From contig NZ_JALKAL010000010.1 of assembly GCF_023015765.1 (NCBI RefSeq), positions 1 through 64,000 of the forward strand: a stretch of 64,000 nt of DNA. Direction: 5' to 3'. Below, piece by piece: positions 9,052 to 17,533 of this stretch (positions are counted from its first letter, which is position 1; each line of letters opens with the position of its first letter). The notes beneath the pieces are model-generated. The model saw only the letters and a program-made list of their open reading frames with translations, searched no databases and was not told where the DNA came from. The position numbers were made by a program, and so were the translations under genes. Origin of the DNA: Ornithinimicrobium sp. F0845. GTDB lineage: Bacteria > Actinomycetota > Actinomycetes > Actinomycetales > Dermatophilaceae.

Positions 9052-10308
9052 ATGACACTCCTGGAGCGCACCACCACCCGACCCGCCGACGCGGCGACCC
9101 TCGGTGGTCGCCTGCGTGCGATCGTGCTCGCGGCCCTGGCCGGTCTGCTGGCCGCCCTGATCTCCTGGGTCGCGGTGACCGTGCCGGTTGTCGTCGCCTG
9201 GCTCGCCGACGAGCGCAGCACCACCTCCCTCTGGCAGACCGCCGGCATCGGCGTCGACCTGTGGGCCATGGCGCACCGCGCGACCGTCGAGGTGGGGGAC
9301 ACCGCGGTCGTGCTGGCTCCGCTCCTGCTCACCCTGGTGCCACTGCTGGCCTGCTGGTATGCCGTGGGGCAGGTCGTGGTCGACCGCCCGGAGGTCCGTG
9401 GCGAGGTCCACGACGTCCAGGGTTGGCGGTCCGCGTGGGCCGCGCTCGGCGCCGGGGAGCTGCTCGCCTTCCTGCTCGGTTATCTCGGGTCCGGCCTGCT
9501 GCTCTGCTCGCTGGCCGGGCTGGGACAGGCGCCGGTGGACGTCTCCAGCGCCGTCCCGGGTCTGGTCCTCGTGCCGCTGGTCGCCATCGGGCTCAGCCTG
9601 TGGCGGGAGCACCGGCGTCAGCGACACCCCACCTTCGACCGCGGGCTGAGCTGGCTCGAGCTGCACACCCCGGTCCTCTTCCGGCGTGGCCTGCGCCCCG
9701 CCTTCCAGGCTCTGGGGATCCTCCTGACGGGGGCTCTCCTGGCCGTCGTCGCACTCCTCGTGGTCCGGTTCGACCGGGTGCTCACCCTCTACGAGGCACT
9801 GGATGCAGGCGCGGTCGGCACGACGGTGCTGACGCTCGGGCAGGCCCTCGCCCTGCCCAACGTGCTGGTCTGGGCGCTGGGGTGGACCAGTGGCGGCCAG
9901 GTGTCGGTGGGCACGGTCCACGTCGGTTGGGCCGAGTCCACCGGTGGAGACCTGCCGCTGCTGCCCGTGCTGGCCGCTCTGCCTGAGCCGGGAGCCCTGC
10001 CGCCCGGGCTCTGGCTGGCCGCGCTGCTGCCGGTGCTGGCCGGAGCCTGGCTCGGCTTCCAGAGCTCCCGCGCAGCCCCGCGGCTGGCGTCCTGGTGGGC
10101 CAAGGCCCAGATCGCGCTCTCGGCCTGCGTGTGCGTCACGGTGATCGTGCTGCTGCTGAGCTGGCTCGCGCTCGGCGGGATGACCCCCGGCCTGCTGGCC
10201 ACCGTCGGCACGGAGCCGCTGCGGGTGGCCGGCCTGCTCGGTGCCGAGCTCCTGGGTGGCGCGTTGGTCACCCTCACGGTGCTGCACCTGTTCCGTCGCC
10301 GTCTCTGA
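9052..10308 (+). CDS. DUF6350 multi-pass membrane protein (PerM-like)
   Basis: 418 residues with about nine to ten hydrophobic segments over the whole length and short charged loops such as WREHRRQRHPTFDRG. The pattern and the neighbourhood between sucD and purN match the actinobacterial DUF6350 family. Mycobacterial members have been linked to cell division and persistence under the name PerM. No catalytic motif is visible. ATG 9052 is preceded by GAGGG; the longer frame upstream starts inside the sucD terminator and is rejected. Confidence 0.8.
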   Translation: MTLLERTTTRPADAATLGGRLRAIVLAALAGLLAALISWVAVTVPVVVAWLADERSTTSLWQTAGIGVDLWAMAHRATVEVGDTAVVLAPLLLTLVPLLACWYAVGQVVVDRPEVRGEVHDVQGWRSAWAALGAGELLAFLLGYLGSGLLLCSLAGLGQAPVDVSSAVPGLVLVPLVAIGLSLWREHRRQRHPTFDRGLSWLELHTPVLFRRGLRPAFQALGILLTGALLAVVALLVVRFDRVLTLYEALDAGAVGTTVLTLGQALALPNVLVWALGWTSGGQVSVGTVHVGWAESTGGDLPLLPVLAALPEPGALPPGLWLAALLPVLAGAWLGFQSSRAAPRLASWWAKAQIALSACVCVTVIVLLLSWLALGGMTPGLLATVGTEPLRVAGLLGAELLGGALVTLTVLHLFRRRL

Positions 10309-10310
10309 CT

Positions 10311-10464
10311 ATTTTTGGGGAGGTTTTGTACGCCTGCCCTGCATTCTTGGGCAGGTTTTGTACGCCTCCCTCTGTGCCAAGCTGGCGCGCCCGGGCAGGA
10401 TCGTCCCAATTGACGTCCCCCCGGGGAGTGTGCGGTGGGAGGCGTACCGATCCTCCCCAAGAAT
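10311..10464. repeat. Two direct 32-bp repeats plus one inverted copy before purN
   Basis: Units at 10311-10342 and 10343-10374 are adjacent direct repeats sharing AGGTTTTGTACGCCT. A third copy at 10437-10464 is inverted (GGGAGGCGTAC ... CCTCCCCAAGAAT). The second and third copies could pair over 28 positions with about five mismatches, four of them a central internal loop, around a 66-base loop. The structure occupies nearly the whole gap between the DUF6350 gene and purN. Function unknown; see findings. Confidence 0.85.
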
Positions 10465-10487
10465 GGCTGGGGGGTTATCGTCATCGG

Positions 10488-11087
10488 GTGCCCCACCCCG
10501 TCGTCGTCCTCGTCTCCGGCACCGGCAGCAACCTGCAGGCGCTCATCGACGCCGCGGCCGATCCGCTCTACGGGGTCCAGGTGGTCGCCGTCGGAGCTGA
10601 CCGCGACGGGATCCTCGGTCTGGAACGCGCCGAGCGGCACTGCATCCCGACCTTCGTGTGCCGGGTGGCCGACCACCCGGACCGGAGCGCGTGGGACGCG
10701 GCGCTCGCGACCGAGATCGCGGCCCACGAGCCGGACCTGGTCGTCTCCGCAGGGTTCATGAAGATCCTCGGCGAGCGGGTCCTGGCGGCGCACACGGTCG
10801 TCAACACCCACCCCGCGCTGCTGCCCGCGTTCCCGGGCGCGCACGCCGTGGCCGACGCACTGGCCTACGGTGTGCGGGTGACCGGGTGCACCGCTCACCT
10901 CGTCGACAGCGGCGTCGACACCGGCCCGATCCTCGCCCAGGTCGCCGTCCCGGTCGAGGACGGGGACACCGAGGAGTCGCTCCACGAACGCATCAAGTCC
11001 GTCGAGCGACCCATGCTCGTGGACGTGGTCGGCCGCCTGGCCCGGCACGGCCACACCCTCACCGACAGGAAGGTCACCATTCCGTGA
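10488..11087 (+). CDS. purN: Phosphoribosylglycinamide formyltransferase
   Basis: 199 residues. PurN transfers the formyl group of 10-formyl-THF to GAR in de novo purine synthesis. Visible elements are the GAR-binding loop [11 protein letters not shown], catalytic Asn106 and His108 in [13 protein letters not shown], and Asp144 in GVDTGPI, the same numbers as in the E. coli enzyme. GTG 10488 is chosen from homology. TATCGT lies six bases before it with no good Shine-Dalgarno sequence, so the transcript may be leaderless. The stop overlaps the purH start by four bases. Confidence 0.96.
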   Translation: MPHPVVVLVSGTGSNLQALIDAAADPLYGVQVVAVGADRDGILGLERAERHCIPTFVCRVADHPDRSAWDAALATEIAAHEPDLVVSAGFMKILGERVLAAHTVVNTHPALLPAFPGAHAVADALAYGVRVTGCTAHLVDSGVDTGPILAQVAVPVEDGDTEESLHERIKSVERPMLVDVVGRLARHGHTLTDRKVTIP

Positions 11088-12688
11088 ACGCCACCCCGCA
11101 GGACGCCCAGAGCAGCCCCGACGAGGGCCGCCGTCCGATCCGCCGGGCGCTCATCTCGGTCTACGACAAGACCGGGCTGGAGGAGCTCGCCACCGGCCTG
11201 CACGAGGCCGGCGCCCAGCTCGTGTCGACCGGATCGACCGCGGCTCGGATCGAGTCGACCGGGGTCCCGGTGACCCGGGTGGAGGAGCTCACCGGCTTCC
11301 CCGAGTGCCTCGACGGACGGGTCAAGACCCTGCACCCGCGGGTCCATGCCGGGCTGCTGGCCGACACCCGCAACCCCGACCACCTGGCCCAGCTCGCCGA
11401 CCTCGACATCGAGCCGTTCGACCTGGTCGTCGTCAACCTCTACCCGTTCACCGAGACCGTCGGATCCGGCGCCTCCCAGGAGGAGTGTGTCGAGCAGATC
11501 GACATCGGCGGCCCCTCGATGGTGCGGGCCGCGGCCAAGAACCACGCGTCGGTCGCCGTGGTGGTGGACCCCACGGCATACTCCGAGGTCGTGGCCGCGG
11601 TGGCGGCCGGCGGGTTCTCCCTCGACCAGCGCAAGACCCTGGCGGCCAGGGCGTTCATCCACACCGCGACGTATGACGTGCACGTCGCCTCCTGGATGGG
11701 CAACGTGCTCACCGACACCTCCGACGGCACGGGTTTCCCGGCCTGGATGGGGGCGACCTGGGAACGGGCGGACGTCCTGCGCTACGGCGAGAACCCGCAC
11801 CAGCGGGCCGCCCTCTACCGCAACGGCTTCCAGCCCGTGCCCTCGCTCGCCCAGGCGGAGGTGCTGCACGGCAAGGCGATGTCGTTCAACAACTACGTCG
11901 ACGCCGACGCCGCCCGAAGGGCCGCGCACGACCACGGCGACGTGCCGACGGTCGCGATCATCAAGCACGCCAACCCGTGCGGCATCGCGACCGGGCAGGA
12001 CATCGCCGAGGCGCACCGCAAGGCCCACGCGTGCGACCCGGTGTCGGCCTACGGCGGGATCATCGCCACCAACCGTGCGGTGACCGCGGAGCTTGCCACG
12101 CAGGTGGCCGAGATCTTCACCGAGGTGATCATCGCCCCGGACTTCGCGCCGGACGCCCTGGAGCTCCTGCAGGCCAAGAAGAACCTGCGGGTGGTCCGCG
12201 CGGCAGCCTTCCAGCGCGGAGGCGGTGACCTGCGCAACATCGGCGGGGGAGCCCTGCTCCAGTCCCTCGACGTGATCGACGCGGAGGGCGACGACCCGGC
12301 GGCGTGGCAACTGGCCACCGGACCCTCCGCCGACGACGCGGTGCTGGCCGACCTGGCCTTCGCCTGGCGCTCGGTCCGGGCCGTGAAGTCCAACGCCATC
12401 CTGCTGGCCCGCGACGGCGCCAGCGTCGGCATCGGGATGGGGCAGGTCAACCGCGTCGACTCCTGCCGTCTGGCGGTGGAGCGCGCCGGCGCGGAGCGGG
12501 CGGCCGGGTCGGTCGCGGCCTCCGACGCCTTCTTCCCGTTCGCCGACGGGCTGCAGATCCTGCTCGACGCGGGCGTGCGGGCGGTCGTCTCACCGGGCGG
12601 GTCCATCCGCGACGAGGAGGTTGTCGCCGCGGCGGAGGCAGCTGGGGTGACGCTCTACTTCACCGGCACTCGCCACTTTGCCCACTGA
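11084..12688 (+). CDS. purH: Bifunctional AICAR formyltransferase / IMP cyclohydrolase
   Basis: 534 residues, the standard length. The N-terminal IMP cyclohydrolase domain shows [18 protein letters not shown] and [14 protein letters not shown]. The C-terminal AICAR transformylase domain shows [15 protein letters not shown] and FPFADG. It carries out the last two steps of IMP synthesis. The GTG start overlaps the purN stop (GTGA), so the two are translationally coupled. Confidence 0.97.
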   Translation: MNATPQDAQSSPDEGRRPIRRALISVYDKTGLEELATGLHEAGAQLVSTGSTAARIESTGVPVTRVEELTGFPECLDGRVKTLHPRVHAGLLADTRNPDHLAQLADLDIEPFDLVVVNLYPFTETVGSGASQEECVEQIDIGGPSMVRAAAKNHASVAVVVDPTAYSEVVAAVAAGGFSLDQRKTLAARAFIHTATYDVHVASWMGNVLTDTSDGTGFPAWMGATWERADVLRYGENPHQRAALYRNGFQPVPSLAQAEVLHGKAMSFNNYVDADAARRAAHDHGDVPTVAIIKHANPCGIATGQDIAEAHRKAHACDPVSAYGGIIATNRAVTAELATQVAEIFTEVIIAPDFAPDALELLQAKKNLRVVRAAAFQRGGGDLRNIGGGALLQSLDVIDAEGDDPAAWQLATGPSADDAVLADLAFAWRSVRAVKSNAILLARDGASVGIGMGQVNRVDSCRLAVERAGAERAAGSVAASDAFFPFADGLQILLDAGVRAVVSPGGSIRDEEVVAAAEAAGVTLYFTGTRHFAH

Positions 12689-13664
12689 CCCCCGGCCACG
12701 CTCCAGGAACTTGGAGCTCGCGCTGCTCGCCGCACTCGCCTGCGGTGCCCTGCTGGCGATCCAGTCCCGCGTCAACGGCGAGCTCGGCACCCATGTGGGC
12801 GCGATGCAGGCGGCCTGGATCAGCTTCGGCTCGGGCCTGGTCGCGCTCAGCCTGCTGTGGCTCACCCCGCGCTTCCGGGCCGCCTCGGCCCGGGTCCGGG
12901 AGGCCCTCCGGCAGGGGCGGCTGCGGCCGTGGCACCTGCTCGGCGGGGTTGCGGGCGGGCTGCTCGTCGGCACACAGACGTATGCCGTGCCGCTGGTGGG
13001 CGTCGCCACCTTCCTGATCGCCATCGTCGGCGGTCAGATGGTCAGCGCGCTGGTCGTGGACCGGCTCGGAGTGGGGCCGGCTGCGCCAGAGCGGGTCACG
13101 TTCGGGCGGGTGGCCGCTAGTGTCCTGGCCGTCCTGGGCGTCCTCACCGCGGTGGGACCCGAACTGACCTCGGGCCTGGCCTGGCTGCCGGTGCTGCTGG
13201 CCTTCCTGGTCGGGATGGGCACCTCCGTCCAACAGGCGACCAACGCCCTGATCACCGCGACGGGCGGTGATGCCGCGGTGACCGGCTTCGTCAACTTCGC
13301 CGTCGGCACGGTCGTCCTGGTCCTGGTCGGCTGCTGGACCGTGCTGCCGGCCGGTATGCCCGACGTCTCGACCGCACCCTGGTGGTCCTGGTCGGGTGGT
13401 CTCATCGGGGTCGTCTTCATCCTGGGCGCCGCGTGGGCCGTCATGCACAGCGGCGTCCTGCTCTTCGGCCTGGTCACGGTGACCAGTCAGCTCGGCACCG
13501 GGGTCGTCCTGGACCTCATCGAGCCGAGCACCCGGGACCAGGTCGGCACCCAGATGCTGCTGGGGGTCGCGCTGACCGTGATCGCGGCCGTGGTCGCCGC
13601 GATGGCCCGCGCCCGGGCACGCCGGGGCGGGGGAGCGGCCCGCCCGCTCGGTGCTGCCCCCTGA
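12678..13664 (+). CDS. DMT-superfamily transporter, YdcZ/DUF606 type
   Basis: 328 residues with about ten membrane helices arranged as two similar halves. Each half has the family features: [21 protein letters not shown] near residue 30 and [20 protein letters not shown] near residue 190. The substrate is unknown. The start is taken as TTG 12678, 11 bases inside the end of purH; a later TTG at 12711 is possible. The C-terminal tail is Arg/Ala/Gly-rich. It is co-oriented and overlaps purH, so it probably shares that transcript. Confidence 0.82.
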   Translation: MPTDPRPRSRNLELALLAALACGALLAIQSRVNGELGTHVGAMQAAWISFGSGLVALSLLWLTPRFRAASARVREALRQGRLRPWHLLGGVAGGLLVGTQTYAVPLVGVATFLIAIVGGQMVSALVVDRLGVGPAAPERVTFGRVAASVLAVLGVLTAVGPELTSGLAWLPVLLAFLVGMGTSVQQATNALITATGGDAAVTGFVNFAVGTVVLVLVGCWTVLPAGMPDVSTAPWWSWSGGLIGVVFILGAAWAVMHSGVLLFGLVTVTSQLGTGVVLDLIEPSTRDQVGTQMLLGVALTVIAAVVAAMARARARRGGGAARPLGAAP

Positions 13665-13701
13665 ACCGGGCCGCGCGGGGTGCGATCAGCCCAGCGTTGC
13701 C

Positions 13702-15228
13702 CTAACCGGGGGTGTGGTCGGTGCTGCCGCGCGGCAGCCACACCCGCAAGGCCGTCCCGACCGCTTGCGGGTGGAGGTCGACGGTGCCGCCGTGGGCCTC
13801 CACGACGGCTCGCACGATCGAGAGCCCCAGGCCCGTGGATCCGGTGGCCCGGTGCCGGGAGGTGTCCCCACGGGTGAAGCGCTCGAACAGCTCGTCCTGC
13901 TGGTGCAGGGGGATGCCCGGCCCGTCGTCGACGACCGAGAGCAGCACGGCATCGGGGGTCTCGGCCAGGCTGACCACCACACGGGTCCCCGGTGGGGTGT
14001 GCGTGCGGGCGTTGCCGAGCAGGTTGCTCAGGACCTGCTTGAGCCGCGCGGCGTCGCCGATGACGGTGACCGGCTTGTCGGGCAGGGCTAGCTCCCAGTG
14101 GTGCTGCGGCCCGCCGCCGCGGGTGTCCGCCGCGTGCGCGTCGGCGACCGACTCGACGACCATGGCCGACAGGTCGACCTCGGTGCGCTCGAGCGCTCGC
14201 CCGGCGTCGAGGCGGGCGAGGAGCAGAAGGTCCTCGACGAGGTCGGTCATCCGCGTCGCCTCAGACTCGATCCGCTCCAGGGCGTGACCCACCTGGGTGG
14301 GGACGGGCTCGTCCTGGCGGCGGGACAGTTCGGCATACCCCCGGATGCTGGCCAGGGGGGTGCGCAGCTCGTGGGAGGCGTCGGCCACGAAGGTCCGCAG
14401 CCGGGTCTCCGACCGCTGTCGGGTGGTCAGGGCGCCCCCGACGTTGTCCAGCAGGGAGTTCAGGGCCCGACCGACCTGCCCCACCTCGGTCCTCCCGTCC
14501 GATAGCGCCGGCGGCACCCGGTCGGGCAGGTGCACCTCGCCCCGGGAGAGGTCCATCGCGGACACGTCCCGTGCCGTGGACGCGACGGCGACCAGCGGAC
14601 GCAGCGAGCGGGAGATGAGCAGGGCGCCACCCAGGGCGGTCAGCACCGTCCCCGCGAGGGAGACCAGCACCACCGTGCGCACCAGGTTGGCGACGGCCTT
14701 GTCCACGGTCGTCATCGGCACGCCGGTCACGATGGTGGCCCCCTCGGCGTGCGCGGCGATCACGCGGAAGGTGCCGGCACCCTCCAGGTCAACAGAGGTC
14801 GGCGTGGGGCCACCCGCCTCGAGCAGCGCCGCCAGTTGGGCCTCGCCGAGCTCCTGGTAGGCACCCTCGGAGACCACGTGGCCCGTCGTGGTCGTGTCGG
14901 TGAAGCAGGCCTGGAGCATGCCCTCCCCGACCCCGGGCCGGGGTGTCGAGCACGAGATGCCCCCGGGCGGTGGACCACCCGGGCCGTCCGGAAGGTCATT
15001 CTCGGGAACGTCACTGGCTGGAACGTCGCCGGCCGGGCGGTCACCGGGTCCACCGCCCTGCGGTGCGTTGATGAAGCGGGCCTGGTCGGTCAGTTGCGTG
15101 TCCAGCTGCTCCACGAGCTGCTGCCGGGTCAGCAGCACCGTGGTGACCGCGGTCGCGGCCGTGACGACGAGGAAGAGGGCGACCAGGACCAGGACCAGCG
15201 TCGTGGAGAGCCGCCGTGGCCGGATCAT
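13702..15228 (-). CDS. Membrane sensor histidine kinase
   Basis: 508 residues. The first membrane helix is at about 11-33. The extracellular loop of about 140 residues has an Asp/Gly/Pro-rich insert and two cysteines. The second membrane helix is followed by a HAMP region ending in VGQVGRALNSLLDNV. The HisKA box ADASHELRTPLASIRGYAEL has phospho-acceptor His286. HATPase_c boxes are LLGNARTHTP, VVDDGPGIP and TGLGLSIVRAVVEAHGG. The ATG at 15228 overlaps the response-regulator stop by four bases. The pair is divergent from the DUF4956/VTC operon, its most likely target (inference). Confidence 0.95.
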   Translation of the reverse strand: MIRPRRLSTTLVLVLVALFLVVTAATAVTTVLLTRQQLVEQLDTQLTDQARFINAPQGGGPGDRPAGDVPASDVPENDLPDGPGGPPPGGISCSTPRPGVGEGMLQACFTDTTTTGHVVSEGAYQELGEAQLAALLEAGGPTPTSVDLEGAGTFRVIAAHAEGATIVTGVPMTTVDKAVANLVRTVVLVSLAGTVLTALGGALLISRSLRPLVAVASTARDVSAMDLSRGEVHLPDRVPPALSDGRTEVGQVGRALNSLLDNVGGALTTRQRSETRLRTFVADASHELRTPLASIRGYAELSRRQDEPVPTQVGHALERIESEATRMTDLVEDLLLLARLDAGRALERTEVDLSAMVVESVADAHAADTRGGGPQHHWELALPDKPVTVIGDAARLKQVLSNLLGNARTHTPPGTRVVVSLAETPDAVLLSVVDDGPGIPLHQQDELFERFTRGDTSRHRATGSTGLGLSIVRAVVEAHGGTVDLHPQAVGTALRVWLPRGSTDHTPG

Positions 15229-15965
15229 CCGGGCGGGGCCGGCTTCAGGACGTAGCCCGCGCCCCGCAGCGTATGGATCATCGGCGCCCGGCCGGCGTCG
15301 ATCTTCTTGCGCAGGTAGGAGATGTAGAGCTCGACGATGTTGGCCTGCCCCCCGAAGTCGTAGTCCCACACCCGGTCCAGGATCTGGGCCTTGGACAGGA
15401 CCCGCCGGGGGTTGCGCATCAGGAAGCGGAGCAGCTCGAACTCCGTGGCGGTCAGCTGGATCTCCTCACCGTCGCGCGTCACCTCGTGGGAGTCCTCGTC
15501 CAGGGTGAGATCGCCGACGGTGAGCACTGCGTCCTGGTCCTGCTGCGCCAGGGCGGTGCGGCGCATCAGCGACCGCAGGCGGGCGACCACCTCCTCCAGC
15601 GAGAACGGCTTGGTCACGTAGTCGTCCCCGCCGGCGGTCAGCCCGGCCACGCGGTCCTCGACGGCGTCACGCGCCGTGAGGAACAGAACCGGGACGGACT
15701 CGTCGATCTTGCGCAGTTTGCCCAGGACCTCCAGCCCGTCGAGGTCGGGCAGCATGATGTCCAGCGCCACGGCGTCGGGGGAGAACTCACGGGCCGCACG
15801 CACCGCGGCCATCCCCGTGCCGGCGGTGCGCACCGTCCAGCCCTCGTAGCGCAGCGCCATGGACAACAGTTCGGCGATCGACTCCTCGTCGTCCACCACG
15901 AGGACCCGCAGCGGGCTGCCGTCCTGCCGGGTGAGGACGGGGCGCGCGGTGCCGGGAGCGTTCAT
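15225..15965 (-). CDS. OmpR-family response regulator
   Basis: 246 residues. The receiver domain has VVDDEES, phospho-acceptor Asp69 in LDIMLPDLDG, the Thr of FLTARD and the Lys of VTKPF. The C-terminal winged helix shows LTATEFELLRFLM and HTLRGAGYVLK. Two ATGs are possible. The one at 15971 is only one base from AGGAG, whereas 15965 has seven bases of spacing, so 15965 is chosen. It is co-transcribed with the kinase. OmpR-family proteins bind direct repeats with 10-11-bp spacing, and such repeats lie just upstream at 16005-16032. Confidence 0.94.
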   Translation of the reverse strand: MNAPGTARPVLTRQDGSPLRVLVVDDEESIAELLSMALRYEGWTVRTAGTGMAAVRAAREFSPDAVALDIMLPDLDGLEVLGKLRKIDESVPVLFLTARDAVEDRVAGLTAGGDDYVTKPFSLEEVVARLRSLMRRTALAQQDQDAVLTVGDLTLDEDSHEVTRDGEEIQLTATEFELLRFLMRNPRRVLSKAQILDRVWDYDFGGQANIVELYISYLRKKIDAGRAPMIHTLRGAGYVLKPAPPG

Positions 15966-16004
15966 CGTCATGCTCCTATCACAGCCTGTCGGACTGGGGT
16001 GACT

Positions 16005-16032
16005 CTGTGCTGTTCCTGTGCGCCGGCTGTGC
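16005..16032. promoter_or_regulatory. Three CTGTGC direct repeats at 11-bp spacing
   Basis: CTGTGC occurs at 16005-16010, 16016-16021 and 16027-16032, exactly 11 bp apart, with a weaker CCGTGC at 16037. It lies in the divergent region between the response regulator and the DUF4956 operon. The layout matches known OmpR/PhoB-type binding sites (established knowledge); assignment to this regulator is inference. A palindrome ATCCGC-GGCT-GCGGAT follows at 16060-16075. Confidence 0.55.
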
Positions 16033-16148
16033 GGGGCCGTGCACCCGTTGGAAGCTCACATCCGCGGCTGCGGATCGTCACAGCCGATGCACAGTCCCCT
16101 CCGGCGGAATGGATCGCATCGTATCCGTCCCGACCGCAGGAGCCTCCT

Positions 16149-16754
16149 ATGAACACCCTGGTCATGCCCGCCGCCGACCTGGTCGCCATCATCGTCCTGA
16201 CCGCCGTGGTCTATCTGCCGCGGCACCGCCGCACGGAGCTGGTCCCCGCCTTCGTCGGGGTCAACGTGGGTGTCCTCGCGGTCAGTATGGCGTTGGGCTC
16301 GGCCGCCGCGTCGATCGGTCTGGGGCTGGGGCTGTTCGGTGTCCTGTCCATCATCCGGCTCCGCTCGGCGGAGCTGTCCCAGCGCGAGATCGCCTATTAC
16401 TTTGCGAGCCTCGCACTCGGTCTCCTCGGCGGCATCGGGGTCGCCGACCCGGCCCTGGGCGCCGGCCTGATGGCGCTGATCGTGCTCTCCCTGGTGGTCG
16501 CCGACCACCCGCGCCTGGTGGGGCGCGGCGTCCGTCGCGAGCTGGTCATCCTGGACCGCGCGGTGCCCGACGAGACCCGCCTGCGGGCACAGCTGGAGGC
16601 GCTGCTGGGGGCCACGGTGGTCGCGGTGGACGTGATCCGCCTCGACCTGGTCAACGACAGCACCCACGTCGAGGTGACCTTCCGACGGGGAGAGCTGCGC
16701 GGCCCGGTGGCGGCGCACCCGGTCGGTCCACGGGCGGAGGTGCCTGTGCGATGA
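16149..16754 (+). CDS. DUF4956 membrane protein
   Basis: 201 residues. The N-terminal half has about four membrane helices with the conserved segment LFGVLSIIRLRSAELSQREI, followed by YYFASLALGLLGGIG. The C-terminal half is a soluble alpha/beta region (VVAVDVIRLDLVNDSTHVEV). ATG 16149 follows GCAGGAG. The stop overlaps the next gene by four bases. DUF4956 genes are often found beside VTC-domain and CotH or Cthe_2159-like genes, as here. The biochemical function is unknown. Confidence 0.9.
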   Translation: MNTLVMPAADLVAIIVLTAVVYLPRHRRTELVPAFVGVNVGVLAVSMALGSAAASIGLGLGLFGVLSIIRLRSAELSQREIAYYFASLALGLLGGIGVADPALGAGLMALIVLSLVVADHPRLVGRGVRRELVILDRAVPDETRLRAQLEALLGATVVAVDVIRLDLVNDSTHVEVTFRRGELRGPVAAHPVGPRAEVPVR

Positions 16755-17506
16755 GCCTGCTGCCACCGCTGGCGACGATCTCGTTGGCTGCGCTGCAGTC
16801 CGAGGCCGAGCTGCTCACCCGCGTCGACCGCAAGTACCTGCTCCCCCTGCCCGAGGCCACCCGGGCACTCGCCGGGCTGGGGGAGGGCAGCCGGGTGCTG
16901 GAGATCGAGGGACGGACCCGTTCCGACTACGCCTCGACCTACTTCGACACCCCGGAGCGCGACAGCTTCCGCTCCACGGCGACCGCGCGCCGGCGCCGCT
17001 GGAAGGTCCGCACCCGCAGCTACCTGGACTCGGGGGACTGCTGGGTCGAGGTGAAGACCCGGGGCCCGCGCGGCCTGACCGTCAAGGAGCGTGCGCCGCA
17101 CCCGCCCGAGGCCAGCCAGCGGATCACCGGCGCCGCCGTGACCTGGGTCGAGGAGCGGCTCCGCGCCGCCCGTGCCTACCACCGGCCCTGGCTCGGCCTA
17201 CCGGTCCTGAGCACGACATACTCCCGCAGCACCATCCTGCTCCCCGAGGGTGGAGCCCGCGCCACGATCGACACCGACCTGACCTGGCTGCTGCCCGACG
17301 GCACGACCACCGCACCGCGCGACGCGGTGGTGATCGAGACCAAGACGACCGGCACGCCCTCGGCCTTCGACCGGGCGCTGTGGCGGGCCGGGCACCGGCC
17401 CACGCGCATCAGCAAGTTCGGCACGGGCCTGGCGCTGCTCGATCCCACCGTGCCCGCCAACCGCTGGCACCGACTCTTCGCGGACGACGGCGTCCTCACA
17501 TCCTGA
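16751..17506 (+). CDS. VTC-domain protein (polyphosphate polymerase-like)
   Basis: 251 residues. The VTC/CYTH-type tunnel fold is suggested by alternating charged strands: RVDRKYLLPL near the N terminus, SDYASTYFDTPERD, RRRWKVRTRSYLDSG, CWVEVKTRGPRGL and VVIETKTTG. Its relative, yeast Vtc4, makes polyphosphate from ATP. In bacteria the activity of such stand-alone domains is largely untested. It overlaps DUF4956 (ATGA) and precedes a secreted lipoprotein by 27 bp, so the three form one operon. This cytosolic protein may work with the DUF4956 membrane protein on a cell-surface polymer (inference). Confidence 0.88.
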   Translation: MSLLPPLATISLAALQSEAELLTRVDRKYLLPLPEATRALAGLGEGSRVLEIEGRTRSDYASTYFDTPERDSFRSTATARRRRWKVRTRSYLDSGDCWVEVKTRGPRGLTVKERAPHPPEASQRITGAAVTWVEERLRAARAYHRPWLGLPVLSTTYSRSTILLPEGGARATIDTDLTWLLPDGTTTAPRDAVVIETKTTGTPSAFDRALWRAGHRPTRISKFGTGLALLDPTVPANRWHRLFADDGVLTS

Positions 17507-17533
17507 CCACCACTGCAGCAAAGGAGCACGACC

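Noticed and set aside
7816-10287. 823-codon antisense frame over sucD and the DUF6350 gene
   Set aside because: Spans two well-supported genes and their terminator; a product of GC-rich codon structure.
15966-15971. Upstream ATG (15971) as the response-regulator start
   Set aside because: AGGAG would be only one base away; ATG 15965 has proper spacing.
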